Part shown: positions 1 to 10,969 of the stretch, one piece after another
Layout of the letters: each line of letters starts with the position of its first letter
How positions within the stretch are numbered: position 1 is the first letter of the stretch
Assembly: GCA_963737545.1 (NCBI GenBank)
Contig: CAVTTH010000001.1
Span: forward strand, 1-64,000
Direction of reading: 5' to 3'
Source: CAVTTH01 sp963737545
Lineage (GTDB): Bacteria; Verrucomicrobiota; Verrucomicrobiia; Chthoniobacterales; UBA10450
DNA length: 64,000 nt
Notes under the pieces: generated by a model
Databases searched by the model: none
Told to the model about the DNA's origin: nothing
The model's input: the letters and a program-made list of their open reading frames with translations, nothing else
Program-made: the position numbers and the translations under genes

Positions 1-282
1 TCCGAATAGGCGTAATAGCTGGCTACGCCGTTGCTCGTCTGCCGGACGCAACGCCCCAGGGCGTCATATCCCAGCTCGTAAGTGCCGGCCGCGCTGGAAC
101 TGGCCGAAGCCAGACGCGTGTCAGCAACGTAGACATAGCTTACTCCGTTATAGCCGCTGATTTCATGCTGGCTCCCGTTGCTGGTTTCGCCGTACTGGTT
201 CAAGCTGTTCGGGGTGTAGCCGGTCAGAGTCCCGTTGTCGTTGACGCTATTTCGATTGCCAGCCTCGTCCAGATTATAACTC
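1..282. repeat. Direct repeat of Rhs core, copy A
   Basis: Copy A aligns without gaps to 2011-2292 (offset 2010) with roughly fifteen mismatches by eye. The similarity stops around 282/2292, at codons just before the DAGNRNSV motif. The repeat is a natural substrate for homologous recombination that would swap the toxin module between the copies. Confidence 0.85.
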
Positions 283-308
283 GCCGCGCCGCGCGGCCGG
301 ATCGGGAT
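1..308 (-). pseudogene. Displaced Rhs core fragment (partial, runs off left edge)
   Basis: Read on the minus strand, this stretch encodes Rhs/YD-repeat core sequence (DEAGNRNSV, GYNGVSYVYV, YELGYDALGRCVR) nearly identical to the core inside the Rhs gene at 918-2444. The frame is closed upstream by a stop at 309-311 and has no start codon, so it cannot be expressed alone. It lies downstream of a toxin gene and its putative immunity gene, the arrangement left when a new toxin tip recombines into an Rhs core and pushes the older 3' end downstream. The older tip would lie beyond position 1. Confidence 0.7.
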
Positions 309-317
309 TTACTTGTG

Positions 318-914
318 TCAATACTTAGGTCCGACCCCTTTCCTTTCCCCCTTCGTCTGACTCTGCCCGCGCGCCTCAGTTATGGCTTTTTCCGCGGCCA
401 CCGAAGCGTTTCGTATCCACCGGGTCCAGAGAGTGTTCATAAAGATCACCGGCTGAGTGCTCACCTCGCCATTTTCTTGGCTTAGTATTATTTTCCCCTC
501 GATAAATTTCAATTTCCCCGCCCGGGTCGCTTTTCCTTCGAGGCGGATCGAGGTATACTTGGATTCCGATTGTCCCGGCAATAGAGCGAACTCAACCTTG
601 ATTTGCCCTTCGGCCAAGTGTGCCGACACCAGTCGACCAAGAAACTGTATGTCTGCGAAATCTGAAGCGGATGCTACCGCCCGGGCCAGCCATGCTTCCT
701 GCGATGAAACGAAGAACATTTGATAGATGCAAGGACCCGCCATCCCTTCTCGATCTTCTAAGGCTTCCCACGGGCCGATGAGTTGGTCGGGCTGAAGATC
801 CTCGATCGGAGCGATCTCAGCATAGGAACGCGTCGCTAATAAGGCGAACCCAATCATGGATATGCACGTAGTTTGCACAATCAGCCTAGCGATCGCTTTT
901 TCGATTCTATTCAT
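318..914 (-). CDS. Exported protein, candidate Rhs immunity protein
   Basis: The 198-residue product starts with a charged stretch and a hydrophobic core ending in ATRSYA, a convincing Sec signal peptide with cleavage near residue 32. The mature part looks like a small beta-rich domain; I recognise no family. The gene begins three bases after the stop codon of the upstream Rhs toxin gene on the same strand and ends just before a displaced Rhs core fragment. Immunity genes normally occupy exactly this position, so immunity is the favoured role. A periplasmic immunity protein would imply that the toxin acts in the periplasm or envelope. The function rests on position only; an unrelated exported protein is possible. 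Confidence 0.55.
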   Translation of the reverse strand: MNRIEKAIARLIVQTTCISMIGFALLATRSYAEIAPIEDLQPDQLIGPWEALEDREGMAGPCIYQMFFVSSQEAWLARAVASASDFADIQFLGRLVSAHLAEGQIKVEFALLPGQSESKYTSIRLEGKATRAGKLKFIEGKIILSQENGEVSTQPVIFMNTLWTRWIRNASVAAEKAITEARGQSQTKGERKGVGPKY

Positions 915-917
915 ATT

Positions 918-2444
918 CTAATCTTTGAAGTTAAGAGGATATCCGGTTTCAGGGTCAATCGGGGTGTGCGGCCAGACGTAAGTTCCGTTTGGTGCTTTCC
1001 AACCGCCTGTCTTAATCATCGTTTTCAACGGGGTCTGGTCCCACTTTTCCGCACTCCGGTAAAAGGCTCTATGGTTGAATTCAGTTACTGAATCAAACAT
1101 CCCGGACCCCCGAGACCGTCCGCCGTTTTGAAGCATTCTAAGCGTGTTTGCTGGAGACAGATTGCTTGCCGTCGCGAAAGCCTCCGCTTTGCCGCGATAG
1201 GTATTAGCGTCTTTGATCAGATCGTTGCTATGCGTAAATTCGTTATTGCGCGCGAACGTTTGGTTTTTTGGGCCCGCATCGGATGCATATCGAACATTGA
1301 TCTGCTCATGTATGGTAGGCGTGCCGTTAACAGTTGAAGCTGTTGTGTCGTGTGTCGTCGCGCCTGGCGCCCCGCCACGGCCAGTGCTTACGGTTCGGTC
1401 GACTTCGAGATGCACACGGTCGCCTGGCTTATTTTCGGTTCCCTTAAGACCTTCAACATGCCAACCGTCGCCGCCGTAGTCAATCTTGGTATCCTGGACA
1501 AGTTGATATTCCAGATAACCACTACGATCAAGGATGCCATCGATGAGCCCCGTCGGATCGGTGCGATCCATCGGATCATTGCCGCAGTAGCGGAAAAGAT
1601 TGTTATCACCGGCGGAGAAGCCCATCGGGTCTTCGCTCATGAAGCGACCCAGACCGGGATGATAGGCCCGGGCCCGGTATTCGTAGAACCCATATTTGGC
1701 CGTCCACTCGCGCCCGGTAAACAGAATCCTGTTGTTGCACAAGGTCCCGAGAGGTTGCAGCGTCCCGCGCGGGTTGCCGGTCGCCGGTGGCCTGCTCCGG
1801 AATTCCGGTGTGCCAAAGACATCGTAACGGTATTGTTCGATGATCTGGCCGCTCATGTTGGCCAGCGCGGTCGTGCTCCCCACCCGGTCCTGGAAGAGTA
1901 ACTGCCAGACACCGTTGTTCGAGCGCATGATCGCCTCATCCATCCCGTTCCCATACAGGGTGTAGGACAATAACGCGCCCGTTCCGTCGTACTCCAGGAT
2001 CGAGTGTTCCCCCGAATAGGCGTAATAGCTGGCTACGCCGTTGCTCGTCCGCCGGACGCAACGCCCCAGGGCGTCATATCCCAGCTCGTAAGTCCCGGCC
2101 GCGCTGGAACTGGCCGAAGCCAGACGCGTGTCAGCAACGTAGACATAGCTTACTCCGTTATAGCCGCTGATTTCATGCTGGCTCCCGTTGCCGGTTTCGC
2201 CGTATTGATTCAAGATGTTCGGGGTGTAGCCGGTCACCGTCCCGTTGCCGTTGACACTATTTCGATTGCCCGCGTCGTCGAGATAATAAGTAAGCCTGTG
2301 GATCGGCACTGTCCATCTGTTGTCTGGCAAAAACTGCCGCTCAAACTCGAAGTACGGCAGCTCGCTTGCAATGGGGGCATCGGTCGGGAAAGCTTCTCTG
2401 CCAAATGATCGCACACCATCTTGCCGATCGAGATTGAGAAGCAA
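918..2444 (-). CDS. Truncated Rhs-family protein with C-terminal toxin tip
   Basis: The 508-residue product carries YD-type repeats and the Rhs-associated core (YTLYGNGMDEAIM, REWTAKYGFYEYRARAYHP, GRFMSEDPMGF) and ends the core at DPTGL (residues about 296-300). The 208 residues after that are unrelated to the core, as expected for a polymorphic toxin tip; I do not recognise the fold. Complete Rhs proteins are usually well over 1000 residues, so the N-terminal delivery and shell part is missing. The first codon available is TTG at 2444, and about 55 residues before the YD motif do not look like Rhs. This is either an orphan Rhs tip waiting for recombination into a full gene or a remnant. Confidence 0.75.
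   Translation of the reverse strand: MLLNLDRQDGVRSFGREAFPTDAPIASELPYFEFERQFLPDNRWTVPIHRLTYYLDDAGNRNSVNGNGTVTGYTPNILNQYGETGNGSQHEISGYNGVSYVYVADTRLASASSSAAGTYELGYDALGRCVRRTSNGVASYYAYSGEHSILEYDGTGALLSYTLYGNGMDEAIMRSNNGVWQLLFQDRVGSTTALANMSGQIIEQYRYDVFGTPEFRSRPPATGNPRGTLQPLGTLCNNRILFTGREWTAKYGFYEYRARAYHPGLGRFMSEDPMGFSAGDNNLFRYCGNDPMDRTDPTGLIDGILDRSGYLEYQLVQDTKIDYGGDGWHVEGLKGTENKPGDRVHLEVDRTVSTGRGGAPGATTHDTTASTVNGTPTIHEQINVRYASDAGPKNQTFARNNEFTHSNDLIKDANTYRGKAEAFATASNLSPANTLRMLQNGGRSRGSGMFDSVTEFNHRAFYRSAEKWDQTPLKTMIKTGGWKAPNGTYVWPHTPIDPETGYPLNFKD
2011..2292. repeat. Direct repeat of Rhs core, copy B
   Basis: Partner of the copy at 1-282, lying inside the Rhs reading frame at the region coding for DDAGNRNSV through YYAYSGEHS. 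Confidence 0.85.
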
Positions 2445-2460
2445 AAACTACGCGACTGAG

Positions 2461-4659
2461 ATGAAAGCCTTTCTCGCCTTCCTCAAGATCGATCTCAAGC
2501 TCGCGATGCGGAACCGGGCCGTGCTCTTCTTCAATTATCTCTTTCCGCTCATGTTCTTTTTCATTTTTGGCTACGCCTTTGATGCGAAACAGGGAAGCAC
2601 CGCGGTGATCGTGGTCACGATGGTGACGACGATTGGCATTCTCGGCAGCGGGTTCTTCGGCGCGGGCATGCGCGCGGTCCAAGAGCGAGAGGAGAACATT
2701 CTGCGGCGTTTCAAAGTGACGCCGATCACGCCCGTGCCTTTCCTCCTCGCTTCCATCACGACCGGCGTGATCCTTTATCTGCCCACCGTCGCGTTGATGC
2801 TTCTTCTCGCGCACAACCTTTACGGAATGGCGGTGCCGGGGAATCTGCTTTCGCTTTTCTTGTTCGTCTGTTGCGGCGCGGCGGCTTTTCGCTCCCTCGG
2901 GCTGATCATCGCGGCGGTCGTCAATTCCACGCAGGAGGCAAATGTCCTGATCCAGATCGTCTACATGCCGATGCTCCTGCTCAGCGGCGCGACTTTCCCG
3001 CTTTCGTTCATGCCGACCTGGCTGCAAATCGTCACCCAGTTCATTCCCGCGAGCTATCTGGTGACGGGGATGTCCGGTATTCTGCAACGGGGCGAATCGA
3101 TCCTGCAGAATTCGAAATCGGTCTTCGCACTGATCGTTACGCTTGGGGTCGCCCTTTTTATCGCGACAAAACTATTCCGCTGGGAAAAGGAAGAGAAGCT
3201 CCGAGCCTCGGCAAAACTCTGGGTGCTGGTTGTGTTGTTGCCGTTTTTTCTGCTCGGCACCTATCAGGCATGGAGCCGGCAGGAATTAACCAAGGCCAAG
3301 ATTCTCGCGCGCGACCGGGCTCGAAGTCACTCCTGGTTGATCCAGAACGCGCGCATCTTCGTCGGCAACGGCAAGATCATCGAATCGGGCGCCGTCCTGG
3401 TGCGCAACGGCAAGATCGATCAGATCTACGAGGGAAATTCTCCGGATGCGAAATCGCTGAATGCCGAGGCGATCGATGCTGCCGGCAAGACCGTGCTGCC
3501 GGGTTTGATCGACATGCACGTGCATCTGGGAGCGACCGGCGGATTCCCGGCGGACTGGACGAAGTTCGATCCAGCCAAAGCGGCCGAGCATGCCCTGGAA
3601 GCATATTTGTATTGCGGCGCCACCGCCATCCGCAGTGTGGGCGACCGGCTTGATTACATGCTGAAGCTGCGGGGAAAATTTGGGACAGGCGAGAAGTTAG
3701 GCACGGAACTGTTCTTCTGCGGACCGCTTTTCACAGCCGAAGGCGGGCACGGAACCGAGTATGCGAAGTACATGCCGGAAGCGATGCGCGCCTCCTTCAA
3801 CGCGCAGTTCGTGCGCACGCCGAAGACGGCGGAGGAAGCTCGCAAGGAGGTAGATGAATTGGTGACGCAACACGTCGATGCCATCAAGGGCGTACTCGAG
3901 GCCGGCGTGCCCGGGTATTCCTTTAATCGCATGGACGTAAACATTCTGCGCGCGGTCGTGGACGAGGCGCACCGCCAAAAACTCCCGGTCGCCATTCACA
4001 CTGGAAGCAGCAAGGACGTGCTCGATGCGATCGCGCTCGGGACTGATTCGGTCGAACACGGTTCGTTCATCGATGAGATTCCCGACGCGGCAATGACGGA
4101 AATGAAAGCGAAAGGCATCGCCTACGATCCAACCTTGAGCGTGGTCGAAGGCTTCACTGATTTTGCGAAAGGCGACACCGCGTTACTCAAACGTTCGCTT
4201 GTCCAACAGGTAACGCCGAAGGACTTGCTGGACGGAACGGAAAAGGCGGCAAAGAGCGATCAGTTCAAGAGTTTGCGCGAAGGTCTGGGTCATTATCCGA
4301 TGTCGTTGCAAACTGGCGGCAACAATTTGCTGAAGGCCTGGCGCGCCGGCGTCATGCTTGTGACCGGTTCCGATGCAGGAAATTTTCTGGTCATGCACGG
4401 GCCGACCGTGCAGCACGAAATCGAGCTCTGGGTCGCGGCTGGAATTCCCGCCGAAGTCGCACTGCAAGCGGCAACGTCCAATGCAGCCAAACTCCTGCGC
4501 GCGGACTCGCGAATCGGCACGGTGGAGAAAGGCAAGGAAGCGACGCTTCTCGTGGTCGACGGAAATCCGCTCCAGGATGTGCACGCTCTTTCTTCCATCT
4601 CGCTCGTTATGCTGAAAGGCGAACGCGTCGCGCGCGCAGACATCTTCGAACAGAAGTAA
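2461..4659 (+). CDS. ABC-2 type permease fused to a metal-dependent amidohydrolase
   Basis: The 732-residue product has two domains. Residues about 1-285 form an ABC-2 exporter permease: MKAFLAFLKIDLKLAMRNR, several hydrophobic segments, and LLLSGATFPLSFMP, typical of drug or lipid ABC-2 permeases. A last membrane segment (about 260-280) leads into an imidazolonepropionase-like amidohydrolase. This has DMHVH (His353, His355), a candidate carbamylated Lys476, AIHTG (His513), VEHGS (His533) and GSDAGN (Asp638), so the metal site looks complete. Cytosolic or periplasmic placement of the enzyme domain is not settled. The ATG at 2461 is chosen because homology begins there; the upstream in-frame extension overlaps the Rhs gene. 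No ATPase gene lies upstream. The substrate is unknown. Confidence 0.85.
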   Translation: MKAFLAFLKIDLKLAMRNRAVLFFNYLFPLMFFFIFGYAFDAKQGSTAVIVVTMVTTIGILGSGFFGAGMRAVQEREENILRRFKVTPITPVPFLLASITTGVILYLPTVALMLLLAHNLYGMAVPGNLLSLFLFVCCGAAAFRSLGLIIAAVVNSTQEANVLIQIVYMPMLLLSGATFPLSFMPTWLQIVTQFIPASYLVTGMSGILQRGESILQNSKSVFALIVTLGVALFIATKLFRWEKEEKLRASAKLWVLVVLLPFFLLGTYQAWSRQELTKAKILARDRARSHSWLIQNARIFVGNGKIIESGAVLVRNGKIDQIYEGNSPDAKSLNAEAIDAAGKTVLPGLIDMHVHLGATGGFPADWTKFDPAKAAEHALEAYLYCGATAIRSVGDRLDYMLKLRGKFGTGEKLGTELFFCGPLFTAEGGHGTEYAKYMPEAMRASFNAQFVRTPKTAEEARKEVDELVTQHVDAIKGVLEAGVPGYSFNRMDVNILRAVVDEAHRQKLPVAIHTGSSKDVLDAIALGTDSVEHGSFIDEIPDAAMTEMKAKGIAYDPTLSVVEGFTDFAKGDTALLKRSLVQQVTPKDLLDGTEKAAKSDQFKSLREGLGHYPMSLQTGGNNLLKAWRAGVMLVTGSDAGNFLVMHGPTVQHEIELWVAAGIPAEVALQAATSNAAKLLRADSRIGTVEKGKEATLLVVDGNPLQDVHALSSISLVMLKGERVARADIFEQK

Positions 4660-4717
4660 GGCATCTGCCATTTTCTCCGCGACGTTTGCGCGCCTCTCCG
4701 TATCGTGGCCACCGGAC

Positions 4718-6229
4718 ATGATGCCTGCCCGTTTCTCGAAGACACTCATTGCCATTGCGATACTGGCGATCCCGGTCCAGCAATCTTGCGCTTATGGTCC
4801 GGACGGGCATCACATCATCGGCGCAATCGCGGATGAAAAATTAGCGAATACGCCCACCGGCCAAAAAGTGGCGCAGCTTCTCGACGGCATGACTCTGCGG
4901 GAGGCCGCGCAAGTTCCCGATACCATTAAAGGTTGGGACAAGAAGGGCGTCGAAGACCCCAGGAACGCCGAATATTTTTCGTCTCGTCCGCGGGTCGCCG
5001 CCCAGCTCCGCGAATTCTGGAAAGCGAATCAGCCGACCCACGATCCAAAGTCACCGATGCCCTCGCATCATTGGTTTCATTACACCGATGTTCCGGTGGA
5101 GGCGCAAAGTTACTCCAGCGGCAAGACAGGGCGAAACGAATGGGACATCGTCCACATGATGTCTTATTGCATCGCCGTCATCAGAGGAGAAATTCCCGAA
5201 GAGAATCCGCGCAAGATCACGAAAACCGTCGCGGTGATCCTGCTCGCTCATTATGTCGGGGATATCCATCAACCCCTCCATGTCGGCGTCGAATATTTTG
5301 ATCAAAATGGGCACACGGTGAATCCGGATCTCGGCAAACCGGCTCTGGAAGATCAGGGCGGCAACTCGATTACACTGGAGCTCACCGGTGCCGATTCCGG
5401 GAGGTCAAAAAAACTTCATGGCTTTTGGGACGGCGACGCGGTGACCGCGCTTTTTCCGGAGAACATTGCCGCGATCGAAGACAAAGACGCGCGCAGGATA
5501 CAAATGGATGCCGCGGAAAAGAACCTCGTTCACAACTTTGCTGTGCAGGAACCAAAAGGTTGGCGACTCCCTGCCGGCCTGGCACTAAAAGACTACGCCG
5601 AAGCCTGGGCGAACGAAATTCTACCGATCGCGCGTGAAGCCCATGAACGTCTGGCCTTTCAAGGCGTCGTTCCCACTCCGCAAGAGGACGGACCGACCAT
5701 CGCGGCCGGTGCCGCGCGCGAAAAACCGATGCCCGATCACCTTTCCTACCGCGCCTGGGCCGCGGCCATCGTGCGCACTGAATTGCACAAAGCAGGATGG
5801 CGTCTCGCCGATCTGCTCGAGAAAGCATTGGCCTCCGGGGTTAATCCAAACGCGGCCGTTTCATCTCCGATGCCGCCGGCAGCAACGGCGAGCCCCTCCC
5901 CGGATTCGATGACAAGCGCGACACCGCCGCCGGCGTCCCTAACGACTGGTTCGCTTTACGGCGCGTATCCCGAGAACTATCGCGAGATCGTGAAAGACTG
6001 GCTGAAATCCAGGTTGCCCGATCCTGCCAATACTTTGATCCAATGGCAGGCCCAACCCAAGCCGGCTGATCTACCGGGCGGATCCGGCGCCAGACTCTAC
6101 GGATATCTCGTTACCTTTGGACTCAGTTCGAAGGACGGCGCCGGTCTCACTGGAAAAATGCAGGCGCATGCCGCTTTGATTCATGACGGACAGGTCATCG
6201 CGGCGGACGGTTTCCACGATCGACAGTAG
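4718..6229 (+). CDS. Exported S1/P1-type nuclease with extra C-terminal domain
   Basis: A signal peptide (about residues 1-25, ending QQSCA) precedes YGPDGHH, the site where S1/P1 nucleases normally begin their mature chain with a Trp that binds zinc; here it is Tyr26. Further family motifs follow: HHWFHYTDV, LAHYVGDIHQPLH, GGNS and LHGFWD, supplying the His/Asp ligands of the trinuclear zinc centre. Such enzymes cut single-stranded nucleic acid or remove 3'-phosphates outside the cytoplasm. After about residue 340 comes a Pro/Ser/Ala-rich linker and then some 95 residues (GSLYGAYPENYRE onward) that I do not recognise. The gene follows the amidohydrolase fusion by 58 bases. Confidence 0.85.
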   Translation: MMPARFSKTLIAIAILAIPVQQSCAYGPDGHHIIGAIADEKLANTPTGQKVAQLLDGMTLREAAQVPDTIKGWDKKGVEDPRNAEYFSSRPRVAAQLREFWKANQPTHDPKSPMPSHHWFHYTDVPVEAQSYSSGKTGRNEWDIVHMMSYCIAVIRGEIPEENPRKITKTVAVILLAHYVGDIHQPLHVGVEYFDQNGHTVNPDLGKPALEDQGGNSITLELTGADSGRSKKLHGFWDGDAVTALFPENIAAIEDKDARRIQMDAAEKNLVHNFAVQEPKGWRLPAGLALKDYAEAWANEILPIAREAHERLAFQGVVPTPQEDGPTIAAGAAREKPMPDHLSYRAWAAAIVRTELHKAGWRLADLLEKALASGVNPNAAVSSPMPPAATASPSPDSMTSATPPPASLTTGSLYGAYPENYREIVKDWLKSRLPDPANTLIQWQAQPKPADLPGGSGARLYGYLVTFGLSSKDGAGLTGKMQAHAALIHDGQVIAADGFHDRQ

Positions 6230-6268
6230 ATTGCCGGCGCGAAACTTCGCTCCCGCGATTTTCCGCTT

Positions 6269-7054
6269 ATGCCTTTGAACACGGGAAAAAATGGCGACTC
6301 AATCAGCCTGGCCGGGTTGTTGGCACGCGCCAGCGATCACGAAGCGAATTACCTGCAACGTACGACCGGCATTTCGCACGAAAAGAAAGGGATTCGCAGT
6401 AGCGAGCTGTTTTTCTTCTATGCTTCGATCGCGGACGCTGCGCCGCAACGGATCCTCGAATCGGGCCGGGCGCGCGCCCAAAGCACGCTCGTCCTCGCGC
6501 GGTTGTTTCCGCAGACGGCGATCATCAGCATCGAGTCCGATGCTTCATCGCCCGATGTCGAAGTTGCCGCGGAGCGATTGAAACCCTACGCCAATGTAGA
6601 TTGCCGCTTCGGCGATTCACGACGGCTCCTGCCCGAATTGTTACAACCGGGTGATGTCGTGTTGATCGACGGCCCGAAGGATTTTCGCGCGCTCAAGCTG
6701 GCCCTGCGACTTCTCCGCACCGGCAAACCGCGCGCGGTTTTCGTGCATGATCTTTGGCTCGGCCTGCCGGCCCGGCACTTCGTTGATCGCCACCTGCCTG
6801 GCGCGTTCTTGAGTGACGACCCAGAGTGGGTTCGGCGCTATTCGAAATTGGACTCGAGCAAGCCACTTCCGCTCCCATCCGGGGACGCGGTTCGGCGCGC
6901 CTACGGTGCGACCTTCGCCTGTCTTCCAGCAGCCGGACAAAATTACGCGTTCCGGCTTTTCCAATGCACCGTCGCGCAGGCGATCGATCGAATTCAGGAA
7001 ACAGTCCGCAAGATTTTCGGGCGACCGCAGCGTGTGCGGCCGGCAGACTTTTGA
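6269..7054 (+). CDS. Methyltransferase-like protein (class I SAM fold)
   Basis: The 261-residue protein has RILESGRARAQST in the place of the glycine-rich SAM loop, followed by an acidic strand end (IISIESDASS) and VVLIDGPKD, the pattern of class I methyltransferases that act on sugars or small molecules. The glycine loop is poorly conserved (ESGRARAQS), so cofactor binding is uncertain. It lies 39 bases after the nuclease gene and probably shares its transcript. The ATG at 6269 is the first in frame. Confidence 0.55.
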   Translation: MPLNTGKNGDSISLAGLLARASDHEANYLQRTTGISHEKKGIRSSELFFFYASIADAAPQRILESGRARAQSTLVLARLFPQTAIISIESDASSPDVEVAAERLKPYANVDCRFGDSRRLLPELLQPGDVVLIDGPKDFRALKLALRLLRTGKPRAVFVHDLWLGLPARHFVDRHLPGAFLSDDPEWVRRYSKLDSSKPLPLPSGDAVRRAYGATFACLPAAGQNYAFRLFQCTVAQAIDRIQETVRKIFGRPQRVRPADF

Positions 7055-7097
7055 GAACAAAAAAAGCGGGCGAGAGATTTCTCTCCCGCCCGGCGAT
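7055..7097 (-). terminator. Intrinsic terminator of the minus-strand gene at 7115-7435
   Basis: On the minus strand a GC-rich stem (GGGCGGGAGAG paired with CTCTCGCCCG, with a small bulge and an AAAT loop) is followed by TTTTTTTG. It sits 20 bases past the stop of the exported Cys-rich protein and may also slow transcription from the convergent methyltransferase gene. Confidence 0.7.
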
Positions 7098-7114
7098 CCC
7101 TAACCTGAAAATTG

Positions 7115-7435
7115 TTAGCTCTGGCTTTTCCGATCGTGCGGCTTGTCGCACTGCGCCTTTAAAGTCGCGAATTGTTCTTTCGAAAGAACGCCTTCCGCCG
7201 ATTTCATGAATTTCTCCATGCTCTCCTTCGTGCAACCTTCCTTCTGGCACTCAGCCTGGAGGGCATCGAGTTTCGTCTTCTGGTCCGGCGACAGATTCAA
7301 CTTCGCGTAGCCGTTGATACATGCCTTTCGGCTATTCGCGCCCTGGGCGCAGCATCCATTCTTGTCGCCTGCTTGCAGCGACGTTACCGCAAACGCTGCC
7401 GCAACCACCAAAGCCAAGCCTGCAAATTTGATCAT
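7115..7435 (-). CDS. Small exported Cys-rich protein with LTxxQ-like helices
   Basis: The 106-residue product has a clear Sec signal peptide (MIKFAGLALVVAAAFAVTS, cleavage near residue 22). The mature part holds six cysteines, including a CC pair and the spaced AECQKEGC, and two helical segments LNLSPDQKTKLDAL and VLSKEQFATLKAQ. These resemble the LTxxQ helices of Spy/CpxP-type periplasmic proteins, though the family assignment is loose. The cysteines suggest metal binding or disulphides. It has its own terminator and is divergent in role from clpB, which lies 81 bases upstream on the same strand. Confidence 0.65.
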   Translation of the reverse strand: MIKFAGLALVVAAAFAVTSLQAGDKNGCCAQGANSRKACINGYAKLNLSPDQKTKLDALQAECQKEGCTKESMEKFMKSAEGVLSKEQFATLKAQCDKPHDRKSQS

Positions 7436-7515
7436 AGTAACGGAATCAGACAGCCGGCCAACACAAACCGTTCAAATCATTTTCGGCCCCGAGCGATCGG
7501 GGATGATGTCGCGCT

Positions 7516-10087
<2,572 letters not shown>

Positions 10088-10194
10088 GTAAGAATAACGA
10101 GCGCAGTCCCGTGAGCAATCCGACGCTACATTAAACGTTGCCCCCGCGCGCCGGTCTCAATCGCCATCGATAGTCCATGATTCCGCAAACACAT

Positions 10195-10223
10195 TTGACA
10201 CTCGCTCATTGCAGCGGTAGCTG
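10195..10223 (+). promoter_or_regulatory. Weak candidate promoter for the membrane protein at 10271
   Basis: TTGACA (10195-10200) is a perfect -35 match, followed after 17 bases by TAGCTG, a poor -10. It lies 48 bases before the start codon. The -10 mismatch keeps confidence low. Confidence 0.3.
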
Positions 10224-10270
10224 GTTCCTAGATTCGTTAGGCGTGTGCGCACCCCATCCAACTGACGTTT

Positions 10271-10816
10271 ATGAGCAATTCCGGCATCGCGCCTGAGGCG
10301 CCCCTCCGCTCCCTGGCACGCGTCTCGAACCGTTTGCTCGCGAACCCGGCAATTCACATTATCGCAGGCATCACGATCCTGCTTCTGGATCTTCTCACCG
10401 GGCCGTTCCTGAGTTTCCCGATACTCTTCGTCATCCCGGTCGTGCTGTCGGCCTGGTTCTGCAACGCGCGTCTGGCCTATGGGCTCGCTGTATTTTTGCC
10501 AGTTGGCCGTTTCTTGATTGCGGTCTTTAGAGATACTACCGCCGCCGCCATTAGCGTTAATGGCACCAATGCGCTCATCCGAGTCGGAGTCCTCAGCCTG
10601 CTGGCGTTGCTGGTCGCCCGCACAGCCCGCCAAGGTCGGGAAATCAAAGTCCTCCGAGGACTGCTTTCCATTTGCATGTTTTGCAAACGCGTCCGCACCG
10701 AGGATGGCGGCTGGGAGCGATTCGAAACGTATATCGCAAACCATTCCGAAGCCGATTTTAGCCACGGTTTGTGCCCCGACTGCGCCAAAACGCAGACCCA
10801 AGGTTCCCTGCGATAA
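10271..10816 (+). CDS. Membrane protein with C-terminal Cys motif of sensor/signalling proteins
   Basis: The 181-residue protein has four hydrophobic segments (about residues 27-120) resembling the small membrane sensor part of histidine kinases. It ends with LLSICMFCKRVRTEDGGWE and FSHGLCPDCAK. That Cys-x2-Cys plus Cys-x2-Cys tail with ETYI and SHG is a recurrent C-terminal module after PAS, GGDEF or receiver domains, thought to bind metal. Here it follows directly on the membrane segments with no catalytic domain between. The long minus-strand frame over the same bases is Gln/Asp/Arg-rich and looks like a shadow. The exact role is unknown. Confidence 0.65.
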   Translation: MSNSGIAPEAPLRSLARVSNRLLANPAIHIIAGITILLLDLLTGPFLSFPILFVIPVVLSAWFCNARLAYGLAVFLPVGRFLIAVFRDTTAAAISVNGTNALIRVGVLSLLALLVARTARQGREIKVLRGLLSICMFCKRVRTEDGGWERFETYIANHSEADFSHGLCPDCAKTQTQGSLR

Positions 10817-10969
10817 TTCCGCTGGAATTTTGCTTGTCTTCACCGGCGACAGCTGGTCTCCTTTTCCCTGGCCGAATCGAACAATCCGGCCGGGGCTGAC
10901 AGCGCGCCACTACGAGAAGATCTCGTGAACGGAGGCACTGTCGGTATCCAATTCTGGTCGTTAATCCCT

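Noticed and set aside
2320..2460. N-terminal extension of the permease-amidohydrolase frame
   Set aside because: The 47 extra residues are Ser/Arg-rich, overlap the Rhs gene and have no membrane or family character; the ATG at 2461 starts the ABC-2 domain.
10157..10843. Long minus-strand frame opposite the membrane protein at 10271
   Set aside because: Its composition (Gln, Asp, Arg-rich, no hydrophobic core) is that of an antisense shadow, while the plus-strand frame has membrane segments and a known Cys motif.
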